NCBI RefSeq assembly: GCF_014203355.1
Contig: NZ_JACHIR010000001.1
Span: 6,946,038 to 7,010,037, forward strand
DNA length: 64,000 nt
Direction of reading: 5' to 3'
Source: Kutzneria kofuensis
GTDB taxonomy: Bacteria > Actinomycetota > Actinomycetes > Mycobacteriales > Pseudonocardiaceae
The notes beneath the pieces are model-generated. The model worked only from the letters and a program-made list of their open reading frames with translations. It searched no databases and was not told where the DNA came from. Shown here piece by piece: positions 25,804 through 35,354 of this stretch (within the stretch, counting starts at the first letter, position 1; every line of letters begins with the position of its first letter). The translations under genes and the position numbers were made by a program.

Positions 25804-27129
25804 ATGGCCGGTGTGATCACCCGGGCCGCGGCGGTGCCGCGCGCGCCCGTCCGGCTGTGGCGCTTCGTCCGCAAGTTCGGCCAATCCACGCCTGGGCGGC
25901 TCGTCGGCATCGCCGCCGGCCTGGTGGTGCTGGCGGTGGTGGTGGGCGTCGTGACCTTCACCGGCGTGCAGGCCAAGGGCGACGACGTGCGGGACCTGGC
26001 CACGAGCGCGGAGCCGCTGAGCGTGGCGGCGCAGGACATCTACCGCGCGCTGCAGGACGCGGACGCGACGGCGTCGAGCGCCTTCCTCGCGGGCGGCATC
26101 GAGCCGGCGGCGACCCGGCAGCAGTACCTGGCCGACATCGCGCAGGCCACCTCGGCGCTGACGCTGGAGGCCGGCACGCAGGTGGCCGGCAACGCGCTGG
26201 AGACGCTGTCCAGCCAGCTGCCGATCTACACGGGACTGGTCGAGACGGCACGGGCCAACAACCGCCAGGGTTTCCCGGTCGGCGCGGCGTACCTGCGCGA
26301 GGCCTCCGGCCTGATGCGCTCGAAGCTGCTGCCGGCGGCCGAGCAGCTGTACAAGGCGGAGAACGCCCTGCTCACCCGGGAGCAGGACGCGGCGACGGCG
26401 TTCCCGATCGGCCAGGTGGTGCTGCTGCTGATCACGGTCGGCCTGCTGTTCGCCGCCCAGTGGTACCTGCTCGGCACCACCAACCGTCTGATCAACACCG
26501 GCCTGGTGGTGGCGACCGCGGCGGCGGTGGTCGGGCTGTTGTGGACGTCGGCGGCGATGACCGCCGTGACGTTGCATCTGGACAGTGCCCGAAAGGACGG
26601 ATCGGACCAGGTCGCCGTGCTGGTGCAGGCCCGGTTCGCGGCCGTGCAGGCGCGGGCCGACGAGACGCTGACGCTGGTGGTGCGCGGCAACGGCCAGAGC
26701 TACCAGACGGACTATCTGACGGCCGCGAACCGGCTCGGCGGCCGCGACGGCTCGGAGGGCCTGCTCGGCCGGGCCCGGGCGATGGCCACCGACCCGTCCG
26801 TCCGGTCCGCACTGGACAACGCGATCCGCGCGCAGCAGGCGTGGATGTCGGCGCACCGCCGGATCCGCGAGGCCGACGACGCCGGCCAGTACAGCCAGGC
26901 CGTGCAGTCCAGCATCGGCACGAGCGCCAGCAGCAGCGGTACCCTGTTCGCCGACCTCGACAAGAACCTCGTGTCCGCATTGGACACCGCGCGCACGGCC
27001 TTCAACCACCGGGCGTCGGCGGCCGACGCGGCGCTGACCCTGCTGGCCCCCGGACTGATCGTCATGGCGGTCGTGATCGGCGTAGCCTCGGGGTGGGGTA
27101 TCTGGCAGCGGTTCAGGGAGTACTGGTGA
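25804..27129 (+). CDS. glnX: GlnX-like integral membrane sensor protein
   Basis: 441 aa from ATG 25804, with AAGGGG about 10 nt upstream. TM1 (about residues 38-60) is followed by an extracytoplasmic helical domain, two TM segments near residues 200-260, a second helical domain and a final TM near residue 420. This 4-TM, two-periplasmic-domain plan and its position before glnH and pknG match GlnX of mycobacteria. There it relays amino-acid sensing by GlnH across the membrane to PknG. The stop overlaps the glnH start by 4 nt (GTGA). Confidence 0.85.
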   Translation: MAGVITRAAAVPRAPVRLWRFVRKFGQSTPGRLVGIAAGLVVLAVVVGVVTFTGVQAKGDDVRDLATSAEPLSVAAQDIYRALQDADATASSAFLAGGIEPAATRQQYLADIAQATSALTLEAGTQVAGNALETLSSQLPIYTGLVETARANNRQGFPVGAAYLREASGLMRSKLLPAAEQLYKAENALLTREQDAATAFPIGQVVLLLITVGLLFAAQWYLLGTTNRLINTGLVVATAAAVVGLLWTSAAMTAVTLHLDSARKDGSDQVAVLVQARFAAVQARADETLTLVVRGNGQSYQTDYLTAANRLGGRDGSEGLLGRARAMATDPSVRSALDNAIRAQQAWMSAHRRIREADDAGQYSQAVQSSIGTSASSSGTLFADLDKNLVSALDTARTAFNHRASAADAALTLLAPGLIVMAVVIGVASGWGIWQRFREYW

Positions 27130-28103
27130 GGGCGGCGGTTGTGGTGACCGCGCTGGCGATGGTGCTGGCGGGGTGCGGCTCCACGCTGCCCGCGCAACCC
27201 GTGGACAGCTCGTCGACGGTCACCGTGCCGGAGCCGCCGGGCGTCGCCGGCGCGCCCTCGTCGTCGACCGCCACCAAACCCCCGGACACGACCTGCGACG
27301 CGACGGCCAGCCTGCGGCCCAGCGGCCCGCTGCCGCCGCCCGGCCAGATGCCCGAGGGCTCCACCATGGCCCGGATCGTGCAGCGCGGCCGGCTGATCGC
27401 CGGCGTCGACCAGAACACGTACCCGATGGGCTTCCGCAACCCGATCACCGGCCAGGTCGAGGGCTTCGACGTGGACATGCTGCACGCCGTGTCCGCGGCG
27501 CTGTTCGGCGACCCGGACCGCATCCAGTTCAAGGCCATCACCTCCGCGGACCGGATCCCGGTGCTGCAGCAGAACCAGGTCGACATCGTGGCCCGCACGT
27601 TCACCATCGACTGCGCCCGGGCCGAGCAGGTCGGCTTCTCCTCGGTGTACTTCTCGGCGGGGCAGCGGGTTCTGGTCGACGTGAACTCGCCGGTGCAGGA
27701 CATCGGCGGCATGTCCGGCAAGAAGGTGTGCGCCACCAAGGGATCCACCTCGCTGGACGCGCTGACCAAGGTCGCCTCGCATCCGCAGCTGGTGGCCGTG
27801 GACAACTGGACGGACTGCCTGGTGCTGATGCAGCAGGGACAGGTCGACGCCACCTCGACCGACGACACGATCCTGGCCGGGCTGGCCGCGCAGGACCCGT
27901 ACACCAAGGTCGTCGGACCGCGGTTCGCCGACGAGCCGTACGGGCTGGCGGTGCCCAGGACCGACACCGACTTCGTCCGGTTCATCAACGCGGTGCTGGA
28001 GAAGATCCGCGCGGACGGCACCTGGACCGCCGACTACAAGCACTGGCTGGGCGACCGCCTCGGCCCCGTGCCCGCCCCGCCGACCCCGCGTTATCTGGAC
28101 TGA
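27126..28103 (+). CDS. glnH: Glutamate/aspartate-binding lipoprotein GlnH
   Basis: 325 aa from GTG 27126. The lipobox is LAGC (Cys at about residue 17), followed by a Ser/Thr/Pro linker. The SBP_bac_3 fold shows IAGVDQNTYPMGFRNPITGQ, then VEGFDVDMLHAVSAALFGDP, DIVARTFTIDCARAEQVGFS and QGQVDATSTDDTIL. Two Cys may pair (KKVCATKG and NWTDCLV). In this operon it acts as the amino-acid sensor for PknG rather than as a transporter subunit; no permease gene is present. Confidence 0.9.
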   Translation: MRAAVVVTALAMVLAGCGSTLPAQPVDSSSTVTVPEPPGVAGAPSSSTATKPPDTTCDATASLRPSGPLPPPGQMPEGSTMARIVQRGRLIAGVDQNTYPMGFRNPITGQVEGFDVDMLHAVSAALFGDPDRIQFKAITSADRIPVLQQNQVDIVARTFTIDCARAEQVGFSSVYFSAGQRVLVDVNSPVQDIGGMSGKKVCATKGSTSLDALTKVASHPQLVAVDNWTDCLVLMQQGQVDATSTDDTILAGLAAQDPYTKVVGPRFADEPYGLAVPRTDTDFVRFINAVLEKIRADGTWTADYKHWLGDRLGPVPAPPTPRYLD

Positions 28104-28105
28104 CG

Positions 28106-30247
28106 ATGGCAACTGAGCAGTGGGATCCCGCCGCGACCGGTCTCGCGCCGACCGGTCACACCGAAGAGGTGTGGCGGCCGTCCAGTCAGGGCTCCAGACC
28201 CCTGACCGGGCCGTCGCTGGGCCGTGGAGGCCTGGGCGCCGGCCTGGTCGAGGTGCCTCGCGTGCCTTACCGGGACCCGTCGACGGCGGTGCTGGACAAC
28301 CCGGTCGTCGCGGAGAACAAGCGGTTCTGCTCGCACTGCGCGTCCCGGGTCGGGCGCAGCGAGGACGGTGTCCCGGGGCAGACCGAGGGAGTGTGCCCGC
28401 GCTGCGGCACGCCGTTCTCGTTCGTGCCGAAGCTGCGGCCGGGGGAGGTGCTCGGCGGTCAGTACGAGGTGTTGGGCTGCCTCGCGTACGGCGGCCTCGG
28501 CTGGATCTACCTGGCCCGCGACCACAACGTGAACGACCGCTGGGTGGTGCTGAAGGGGCTGATCGACACCGGCGACCCGGCCGCGATGGCCGCCGCGGTC
28601 GCGGAGCGGCGGTTCCTGGCCGAGGTGGAGCACCCGAACATCGTCAAGATCTACAACTTCGTGCAGCACCCGGACCCGGACACCGGCACGATGGTCGGCT
28701 ACATCGTGATGGAGTACGTGGGCGGCGACTCGTTGCGGGAACTGGCCCTCAAGCGCCGACGGCCGGACCGGCGGATCGAGCCGATGCCGCTGCCGCAGGT
28801 GATCGCCTACGGGCTGGAGATCCTGCCGGCGCTGGGTTACCTGCACGGAATCGGCCTGCTGTACTGCGATCTCAAGCCGGACAACGTGATCCAGACCGAC
28901 GAGCAGCTCAAGCTGCTGGACCTGGGCGCGGTGCGGCGGATGGACGACTACGAGAGCCCGCTGTTCTTCACCGCCGGCTACAGCGCGCCGGAGCTGGGCC
29001 GGCGCGGGCCGTCCATCGCCTCCGACCTGTACACCGTCGGCCGGATGATGGCCGTGCTGAGCTTCGAGTTCCCGGAGTACCGCAGCACCCGCAAGCACAC
29101 CCTGCCCGGGCCGGACGAGGTGCCGCTGTTCGAGATCTTCGAGTCGTACCACCGGTTTCTGCTGCGGGCCACGCACGAGAAGCCGGAGCAGCGGTTCCAC
29201 TCCGCCGAGGACATGGCCGAGCAGCTGGTCGGCGTGCTGCGCGAGGTCGTCGCGCTCGGCGGCGAGCAGCCGCCGCCCCGGCTGTCGCACATGTTCAGCA
29301 CCGAGCGCCGTCCGTTCGGGCCGCGCGACGAGCTGCTCGCGCCCGAGCCGCACGAGGTCGCCGTCGCGCTGCCGGTGCCGCAGGTCGACGCCGGCGATCC
29401 GGCCGCCGGTTTCCTGGCGACCGTCACCGGTGTCGATCCCAAAGCGATGCTGCAGAGCCTGGACAACGCCCCGATGGTGACGCCGGAGGTGTTGCTGCGG
29501 CAGGCCCGCGCGTACATCGACCTGGAGGACCTGCCGTCGGCGATCGCGGCGTTGGACGAGGCTGCCGAGGACGTGCCGGGGGACTGGCGGGTCAGCTGGT
29601 ACCGGGGGCTGGTGGCGATCGCCCAGTCCAAGCCGAAGGAGGCCAAGGTCGCCTTCAACGCCGTGTACGACATCCTGCCCGGGGAGCCCGCCGCGAAGCT
29701 GGCGCTGGCCGTCAGCGCCGAGCTGTGCGGCGATCACGGCGCTGCCGCCCGGTATTACGAGCTGGTGTGGCGCACCGACCACGGTTACGTCAGCGCCGCG
29801 TTCGGGCTGGCGCGGACCCGGCTCGCGCAGGGACACCGGTCGTGGGCGGTGGAGATCCTCGACAGCGTGCCGGACAGTTCGAGCCAGTACCTGTCGGCGC
29901 AGATCGGGGCGCTGAAGGTGCGGATCCGGGACCGGCGGCCGGCCGAGCTGACCGTCGCCGACCTGATGGAGGCCGGCAACCGGCTCGACCACCTGACGCT
30001 GGACGTGCAGAAACGCACCAAGCTCACCGCCGACGTGCTCGGCGCCGCGTTCGACTGGGTGCTGGCCGGCAAGCCCGGCGGCGACCACGGCGTGACGACC
30101 GTGCTGGGGGCGGAGCTGACCGAGCGGGGGCTGCGGTTCGGGCTGGAGGAGTGCTACCGGACCCTGGCGCGGCTGGCCAGCAGCGTGACGGAGCGGGTGG
30201 CGTTGGTCGACCGCGCCAACGCCGTCCGCCCCCGCACTTTGCGCTAG
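28106..30247 (+). CDS. pknG: Ser/Thr protein kinase PknG
   Basis: 713 aa, starting 2 nt after glnH. The order matches PknG: a disordered N-terminus, a rubredoxin-like domain with C75-x2-C78 and C97-x2-C100, a kinase domain with the ATP-binding Lys150 (VVLKGL), catalytic loop YCDLKPDNV and the PknG-type LLDLGAV in place of DFG, and a C-terminal TPR region. In mycobacteria PknG phosphorylates GarA/OdhI to tune 2-oxoglutarate dehydrogenase and glutamate metabolism. The conserved operon suggests the same role. Confidence 0.96.
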   Translation: MATEQWDPAATGLAPTGHTEEVWRPSSQGSRPLTGPSLGRGGLGAGLVEVPRVPYRDPSTAVLDNPVVAENKRFCSHCASRVGRSEDGVPGQTEGVCPRCGTPFSFVPKLRPGEVLGGQYEVLGCLAYGGLGWIYLARDHNVNDRWVVLKGLIDTGDPAAMAAAVAERRFLAEVEHPNIVKIYNFVQHPDPDTGTMVGYIVMEYVGGDSLRELALKRRRPDRRIEPMPLPQVIAYGLEILPALGYLHGIGLLYCDLKPDNVIQTDEQLKLLDLGAVRRMDDYESPLFFTAGYSAPELGRRGPSIASDLYTVGRMMAVLSFEFPEYRSTRKHTLPGPDEVPLFEIFESYHRFLLRATHEKPEQRFHSAEDMAEQLVGVLREVVALGGEQPPPRLSHMFSTERRPFGPRDELLAPEPHEVAVALPVPQVDAGDPAAGFLATVTGVDPKAMLQSLDNAPMVTPEVLLRQARAYIDLEDLPSAIAALDEAAEDVPGDWRVSWYRGLVAIAQSKPKEAKVAFNAVYDILPGEPAAKLALAVSAELCGDHGAAARYYELVWRTDHGYVSAAFGLARTRLAQGHRSWAVEILDSVPDSSSQYLSAQIGALKVRIRDRRPAELTVADLMEAGNRLDHLTLDVQKRTKLTADVLGAAFDWVLAGKPGGDHGVTTVLGAELTERGLRFGLEECYRTLARLASSVTERVALVDRANAVRPRTLR

Positions 30248-30251
30248 CGTC

Positions 30252-31652
30252 TCAGGGGCTGCCCACCAGCATCGGGATGATCAAGGCGATCAGCACCGTG
30301 AAGACCCACATCGCCGGCGCGGCGCCGCGGATCTGCTCGCGGCGGGCCACGGTCCGCTCCGCCACCGCCTTGCTCCGCGTCTGCCACCACGGGTTGGCGC
30401 GCTTCTCGAGGAGGTGGTACACCGCCCCGAGCGCGGCTCCGTAGGCCAGATGTCCCACCAGCGAAGGGAATCCGGCGGCGATGCCGGCCGCGCTCCAGTC
30501 GATCGGGGTGCCGGTGAACAGCGGCAGCAGCGTGAGGTTGCCCAGCACCCACCACAAGAAGCCGTACGACAGGCCCCAGCCGATGCCGGAGGTCAGGTCG
30601 AAGCTGCGGCGGCGGAACAGCACCGCGTACGACACGCCGAGGAGTTGGGCGATCACCATGTGCACGACGAAGCCGGCGATCGCGGAGTGCGAGCCGATCA
30701 TCTGCGCCACCAAGGAGAATTCCCCGACGGCCGCCATCACGACCGTGAACACCAAACCGCCGGCGATCCCCGACAGCGCGCCGTAGCCCAGCGCCCGCAG
30801 CCCGCGCTTGCCGGCCGCCTCGGTTCGTACCAATCGGATGTCGTCGGTGAACAGGACCTTCGCCAGCAACCCGAGCCACGTGTACAGCACCGCGATGCCC
30901 GCCCCGAGCAGCACGTACGCCGGCATCAGATGCGCGTCCGCGGCGGCGGCCTTCTGTGACCAGTCCAGGGTTACGTTGAACAGCAACGGTTCCACCGTCA
31001 GCGCCGCGAACACCCACCATGCGAAGCCGTACACCGTGCCGCGCACCAGCGCCGGGCCGGTGCTCTCCTCCGACGCCAGCAACGCGTACCCGGCCCCGGC
31101 CAGCAGCCCCTCCCACGGCAGCCCCAGCAGCAGTCCCAGGGCGAGCCCGGCGATCAGCCCACGCACGATCTCGCTACGAGAAGGCCGGCGCCACAACGGA
31201 TCCGTGTCCTGCTGCAACACCACGAACGCGATGCCGGTCACGGCCCCGTACAGCAGATGCCCCATCAGGCTCGGCAACAACGCCTGTGCGCCGGCGAGAT
31301 CCCACGCCACCGGCTTGCCCAGCAACAGCGGCAGCAGCGTCTGCGGCCCGAGGAACCACCAGAACGCCCCGTAGATCAGGCCCCAGAACACCGTCTCGCC
31401 GGCTCGCGCCCGCTGCCGGGAGATCAGCAGCCCGAAGCCGACCCCGAGGATCGTGGCGATCACCATGTGCACGGCCAGACCGGCGACCACGTTGTCGGTG
31501 TGCACAATGGACGCGACGGTGGCCAGCTGGCCCTGGATCGCCATGGTGGCGCCGAAGGCGGCGCCGCCCGCCAGCCCCGCCAACGCGCCGGAAACGGCGG
31601 CATCTCGCGCCTTCATCACGCCGACGCCGGTCGTGTCTTCGCCTTCCGTCAT
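30252..31652 (-). CDS. Polytopic membrane protein with three copies of one membrane module
   Basis: 466 aa from ATG 31652. About 12 TM segments are arranged as three related blocks (about residues 15-150, 160-300 and 305-440). Blocks 1 and 3 share obvious elements: VVAGLAVHMVIATILGVGFG/IAGFVVHMVIAQLLGVSYA, YGAFWWFLGPQTLLPLL/YGFLWWVLGNLTLLPLF and LPSLMGHLLYGAVTG/FPSLVGHLAYGAALG. The same block forms the N-terminus of the oxidoreductase encoded directly upstream, with which it overlaps by 4 nt. No function is known. I infer a membrane partner of that flavoenzyme. Confidence 0.8.
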   Translation of the reverse strand: MTEGEDTTGVGVMKARDAAVSGALAGLAGGAAFGATMAIQGQLATVASIVHTDNVVAGLAVHMVIATILGVGFGLLISRQRARAGETVFWGLIYGAFWWFLGPQTLLPLLLGKPVAWDLAGAQALLPSLMGHLLYGAVTGIAFVVLQQDTDPLWRRPSRSEIVRGLIAGLALGLLLGLPWEGLLAGAGYALLASEESTGPALVRGTVYGFAWWVFAALTVEPLLFNVTLDWSQKAAAADAHLMPAYVLLGAGIAVLYTWLGLLAKVLFTDDIRLVRTEAAGKRGLRALGYGALSGIAGGLVFTVVMAAVGEFSLVAQMIGSHSAIAGFVVHMVIAQLLGVSYAVLFRRRSFDLTSGIGWGLSYGFLWWVLGNLTLLPLFTGTPIDWSAAGIAAGFPSLVGHLAYGAALGAVYHLLEKRANPWWQTRSKAVAERTVARREQIRGAAPAMWVFTVLIALIIPMLVGSP

Positions 31653-33295
31653 CGGCTTTTCACCTTCGACCTCCGGGGCGTCGGCGACGTGACCACGATG
31701 TCCCGTGGGAACACCAGATCCAGCGCCCAGTCGAACAACACCCGCAACCGCTTCTCCGCGCCCGGCAGCTTCGACAGGTAGATCCCCCGCCACAGCAGCC
31801 ACGCCACCAGCCCGGCGAACCGCCGCCCACGGATCTCCGCCGCCGCGGTCCGGTGCCCCAGAGCCACCAGCACCCCGATGGTCCGGAACCGGAACTCGGC
31901 CGGAGCCCGGCCCGCGACCACGGCCGCGATGTTGTCGGCGGCGGCCTTGCCCTGGCGCAGGGCGTGCTGGGCCGTCGGTGGGTGGAACGTCCCGTCCGCC
32001 AAGGGGATTCGCGCGCAGTCGCCCACGGCCCACACGTCCTCCATGCCGACGGCGCGGAGCATCGGATCCGTGGTCAGGGAGCCGAGCAGCGGGGTGGGCC
32101 GGTTGCCGGCGGTCCACACGAAGGTGCGGGTGGGAATCAGCTCGTCGTTCTCCAGCCGCACGAGGTCCTCGGCCGCCTCGGTGACGCGCAGCTTCAACCG
32201 GTGCTCGATGCCGCGCGCCCGCAGGTGTTCCATCGCGTACGCGGCGAGCTCCGGCCCCAGCTCGGGCAGGATGCGCTCGCCGGCGTGCACGAGCACGAAC
32301 CGAGGCTCGTCGGGCGCGATGCCGGGGTAGTAGTGCGAGACGCCGTGCACGAGGTCGAACAACTCGGCGATCATCTCGGTGCCGGCGAAACCGGCGCCCG
32401 CGACCACGAACGTCAGCAGCTCGCGCCGGGTCCGCGGATCGGCCTCCCGGTCGGCGGCCTCCAGCATGCGCAGCACGTGATTGCGCAGCGCGACGGCGTC
32501 GGCGAGATTCTTCAACGGGAACGAATGCTCGGCGATGCCGGGCAGCCCGAACGTGTGCGGCACGGAGCCGACGGCCAGCACGAGATGGTCGTAGACCAGC
32601 GTTTCCCCGGATTCCAGCACGACTTCGCGCACGATCGGATCGACGCGATCGACCCGGCCGTAGAGAAACGTGGTGTGCGGCGCGGCGGAACGGATCGGGG
32701 CGCTGATGTGCGCCGGCTCCAACGCCCCCGACGCCACCTCGGCCAGCATCGGCGTGAACAGCAGGAAGTTCGAATCGCTGACGAGAGTCACGTCCAGCTT
32801 CGCGCCCCGCAGCACCAACCGCTCGAATCGCTGCGCGGCGGCGACGCCGGCGAATCCGCCGCCCACCACGACAACTTTCGCCCGTGGCGACGGTCCGCGC
32901 TCAGGACGCTCCCTCGCCGCCCAGGAACCGGCGACAAAATGCAGGAGCAGCCCGGTTATCGCCCCGTGCAACACGTTGCCGACCAGTTCCGGATACGTCT
33001 TCGCGGCGGCCACCGCCGACCAGGTCGGCAGCGCGCCGTGCACCAGCGGTTCCAGCGTCAGCGAGAACACCAGCCAGCCCAGCGTCCCCAGCAGCACGCC
33101 CGCCGACGTCGTCATCGCCAGGCCCTGCCGGGTGCCGTGAGCCACCGCCGCCAACACCACGCCGATGATCAGCGCATACGCCGCGAACGCGAGCCAGCCG
33201 GGGAACGCGGTGACCATGTGCTGCGTGGCCATCAGGATCCCGACCGGCAGCGCGGCCGCCAGGCCGGCGACCGCGCCCCACCCCAGCTGCGCCAT
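31649..33295 (-). CDS. Type II NADH dehydrogenase-like flavoprotein with N-terminal membrane module
   Basis: 548 aa from ATG 33295. Residues about 1-135 are four TM segments related to the module repeated in the downstream protein (TLGWLVFSLTLEPLVHG; YPELVGNVLHGAITGLL). The rest is an NDH-2/pyridine-nucleotide-disulfide-type oxidoreductase. It has the FAD site VVVVGGGFAGVAAAQRF, the NAD site FVVAGAGFAGTEMIAEL and the C-terminal FAD motif VWAVGDCARIP. NDH-2 enzymes pass electrons from NADH to quinone without proton pumping. Here the usual amphipathic membrane binding is replaced or supplemented by a true TM domain. Confidence 0.88.
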   Translation of the reverse strand: MAQLGWGAVAGLAAALPVGILMATQHMVTAFPGWLAFAAYALIIGVVLAAVAHGTRQGLAMTTSAGVLLGTLGWLVFSLTLEPLVHGALPTWSAVAAAKTYPELVGNVLHGAITGLLLHFVAGSWAARERPERGPSPRAKVVVVGGGFAGVAAAQRFERLVLRGAKLDVTLVSDSNFLLFTPMLAEVASGALEPAHISAPIRSAAPHTTFLYGRVDRVDPIVREVVLESGETLVYDHLVLAVGSVPHTFGLPGIAEHSFPLKNLADAVALRNHVLRMLEAADREADPRTRRELLTFVVAGAGFAGTEMIAELFDLVHGVSHYYPGIAPDEPRFVLVHAGERILPELGPELAAYAMEHLRARGIEHRLKLRVTEAAEDLVRLENDELIPTRTFVWTAGNRPTPLLGSLTTDPMLRAVGMEDVWAVGDCARIPLADGTFHPPTAQHALRQGKAAADNIAAVVAGRAPAEFRFRTIGVLVALGHRTAAAEIRGRRFAGLVAWLLWRGIYLSKLPGAEKRLRVLFDWALDLVFPRDIVVTSPTPRRSKVKSR

Positions 33296-33648
33296 CAGCT
33301 CTGCGGAACCGGCTGGGTCGACGGCTTCGCCGACGAGCCGATCGTGACCAGCCCGATCCCGCCGCCCAGCAGCAGCGACACCGTGGACAGGTCGCCGCCG
33401 AGCGTGTTCTGGCCGCCGACGACCAGTTCGAACAGCTGGAACAGGGCCGCCACCAGCAGCCCGTAGCCGGCGATCAGCACCAGCGGCCGCCGCTCGTGCC
33501 AGCCACCGGTGATCGCCGCCGCGGCCAGCGCGAGCACCACGAGGTAGCCGGGGACGCCGAGGCCGATCATGTGCCACGGCAGGCCCTGCGGGATCGCCAG
33601 CAGCGTGGCCAGGGCGAGGCCGACGCCGATTCCGACGGCGAGTTTCAT
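33295..33648 (-). CDS. Small four-TM membrane protein
   Basis: 117 aa from ATG 33648. Four hydrophobic segments include LAVGIGVGLALATLLAIP, YLVVLALAAAAI and LIAGYGLLVAALFQLFELV. The tail is Ser/Pro-rich. The stop overlaps the oxidoreductase start by 1 nt (TGATG), so the proteins are made together. No family is recognised; it could be a structural subunit of the same membrane redox unit. Confidence 0.75.
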   Translation of the reverse strand: MKLAVGIGVGLALATLLAIPQGLPWHMIGLGVPGYLVVLALAAAAITGGWHERRPLVLIAGYGLLVAALFQLFELVVGGQNTLGGDLSTVSLLLGGGIGLVTIGSSAKPSTQPVPQS

Positions 33649-33704
33649 GCCCACTCCAAGGTGTACGCGAGGGAAATGCGAATGGTTCGGGGGAGCGCCG
33701 GGAT

Positions 33705-34226
33705 TCAGGACGCCAGCAGCAGGAAGCGGCCCGGCCGGCTGCCACTGGCCTGCCAACGCGGGCGCAGCACGGCGTCCACCCCGCCGAATCGGCCGGCGGC
33801 GGTGGCCAGCACCGCGAAATGCGCGACGAACATCAGCGCGTAGGACCAGAACCATTCGCCGGGCACGTACAAAGCCGACAGGGTGATGACCAGGGTCTGG
33901 CCGATTCCGACCACGGCCCAGAACCGGGTCGCGAGCCCGACGGTCAGGAATGCGCCGAGCAGGATCTCCACGGCCAGCGCGAGGGCCCCGAACAGAGGAA
34001 ACCCCGGCAGCACGACGTGCTGGACGAGCCAGGAGAAGGGCGGGAACACCGGATGGTCGACGGCGTCCCGGGTCCACATCCGCAAACCGCCGTAGTTCGG
34101 CGGCTGCGGAGTCTTCCACGAGACGTTCTGCACCCACAGCATTCCCGTGACCACCCGAACGCCCGTGATGACCCAGCGGACGCCGCGGGTGGACGCCTGA
34201 ACTTCATGCGCCACCGATATCGCCAT
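33705..34226 (-). CDS. DoxX family membrane protein
   Basis: 173 aa from ATG 34226. The DoxX fold has about four TM segments with the family features RVVTGMLWVQNVSWKTP near the N-terminus and ALAVEILLGAFLTVGLATRFWA in the middle. DoxX-type proteins are quinone- or thiosulfate-associated subunits, or partners of oxidoreductases in actinobacteria. The gene lies 56 nt upstream of the three-gene redox set and probably shares its promoter. Confidence 0.85.
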   Translation of the reverse strand: MAISVAHEVQASTRGVRWVITGVRVVTGMLWVQNVSWKTPQPPNYGGLRMWTRDAVDHPVFPPFSWLVQHVVLPGFPLFGALALAVEILLGAFLTVGLATRFWAVVGIGQTLVITLSALYVPGEWFWSYALMFVAHFAVLATAAGRFGGVDAVLRPRWQASGSRPGRFLLLAS

Positions 34227-34273
34227 GGAAGAATTCCACCGCGCACCGGTGGCGCCGACAAGGCAATGGGTGC

Positions 34274-35263
34274 TTACGAACCGCGAACGGCCTTGGTCAG
34301 CAATTCGTAAGAACGGAGCCGGTCGTTGTGGTCGTGCACCATGGTGGTGACCATGAGCTCGTCGGCCTGGGTCGCCTCCAGCAGTTCGGCCACGCCCTTG
34401 GCCACGGTGTCCGGCCCGCCGATGATCATCGACCGGGCCCGGTCCTCGATGAACAGCCGCTCCAGGTCCGTGTACGGGTACGCGGCCGCCTCCTCCGGCG
34501 ACGGGAACAGCCCCGGCCGGCCGCTGCGCAGCCGCAGGAACGACAGCCCGCTCGGCCCGGCCAGATACCGGGCGTGCTCGTCGTCGTCGGCGGCGACGAC
34601 CGCGGCCGCGACCATCGCGTACGGCTTGTCCAGCACCGCCGACGGCCGGAACGCCTCGCGGTACAGCGCCAGCGCCGGCAGCGTGTTCTCGGCGCTGAAG
34701 TGGTGCGCGAAGGCGAACGGAATGCCCATCAGGCCGGCGACCTGGGCGCTGTAGCCGGAGGAACCCAGCAGCCACAGCGGCGGCTTGTTGCCGGGCGCGT
34801 TCACCGCGACGACCTTCTGGTCCGGCGTCGGCTCCTCGAAGTAGCGCAGCAGTTCCGCCAGCTGCTGCGGGAAGTCGTCCGCCGACAGCGGCCCCGTGCT
34901 GCGGCGCAGCGCCTGCGCGGTGACACCGTCCGTGCCCGGGGCGCGGCCGATGCCCAGGTCGATGCGGCCCGGGTGGAACGCCTCCAGCGTGCCGAACTGC
35001 TCGGCCACCACCAGCGGCGGGTGGTTCGGCAGCATCACGCCGCCCGAACCGACCCGGATCCGCTCCGTCGCCGCCGCCACGTGCCCGATCAGCACCGCCG
35101 GCGCCGAGCTGGCGATGCCCGGCATGTTGTGGTGCTCGGCCAGCCAATACCGGTGATAGCCGAGCCGTTCCACGTGCCGCGCGAGGTCCAGGGTGTTCTG
35201 CAGCGCCTGCGCGCTGGTCGAGCCCTGCGCCACCGGGGCGAGGTCGAGCACGGACAGGGGCAC
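34274..35263 (-). CDS. LLM class F420/FMN-dependent oxidoreductase
   Basis: 329 aa with GTG 35263 chosen because homologues begin at [16 protein letters not shown] 35281 and longer forms are open. Luciferase-like landmarks are [38 protein letters not shown] and [14 protein letters not shown]. These are typical of the alkanal-monooxygenase-like subgroup. The substrate is unknown. It is the first gene upstream of the DoxX/redox cluster (47-nt gap) and diverges from the secreted repeat protein. Confidence 0.9.
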   Translation of the reverse strand: MPLSVLDLAPVAQGSTSAQALQNTLDLARHVERLGYHRYWLAEHHNMPGIASSAPAVLIGHVAAATERIRVGSGGVMLPNHPPLVVAEQFGTLEAFHPGRIDLGIGRAPGTDGVTAQALRRSTGPLSADDFPQQLAELLRYFEEPTPDQKVVAVNAPGNKPPLWLLGSSGYSAQVAGLMGIPFAFAHHFSAENTLPALALYREAFRPSAVLDKPYAMVAAAVVAADDDEHARYLAGPSGLSFLRLRSGRPGLFPSPEEAAAYPYTDLERLFIEDRARSMIIGGPDTVAKGVAELLEATQADELMVTTMVHDHNDRLRSYELLTKAVRGS

Positions 35264-35354
35264 TTCGCGGGCATCGGTCACGTACCTGTGCAACGCGGCG
35301 GCAACTTCGCGGAATTCCCGCGCGTCGCACGTCACAGCCTGCTGTAATCCCGCC

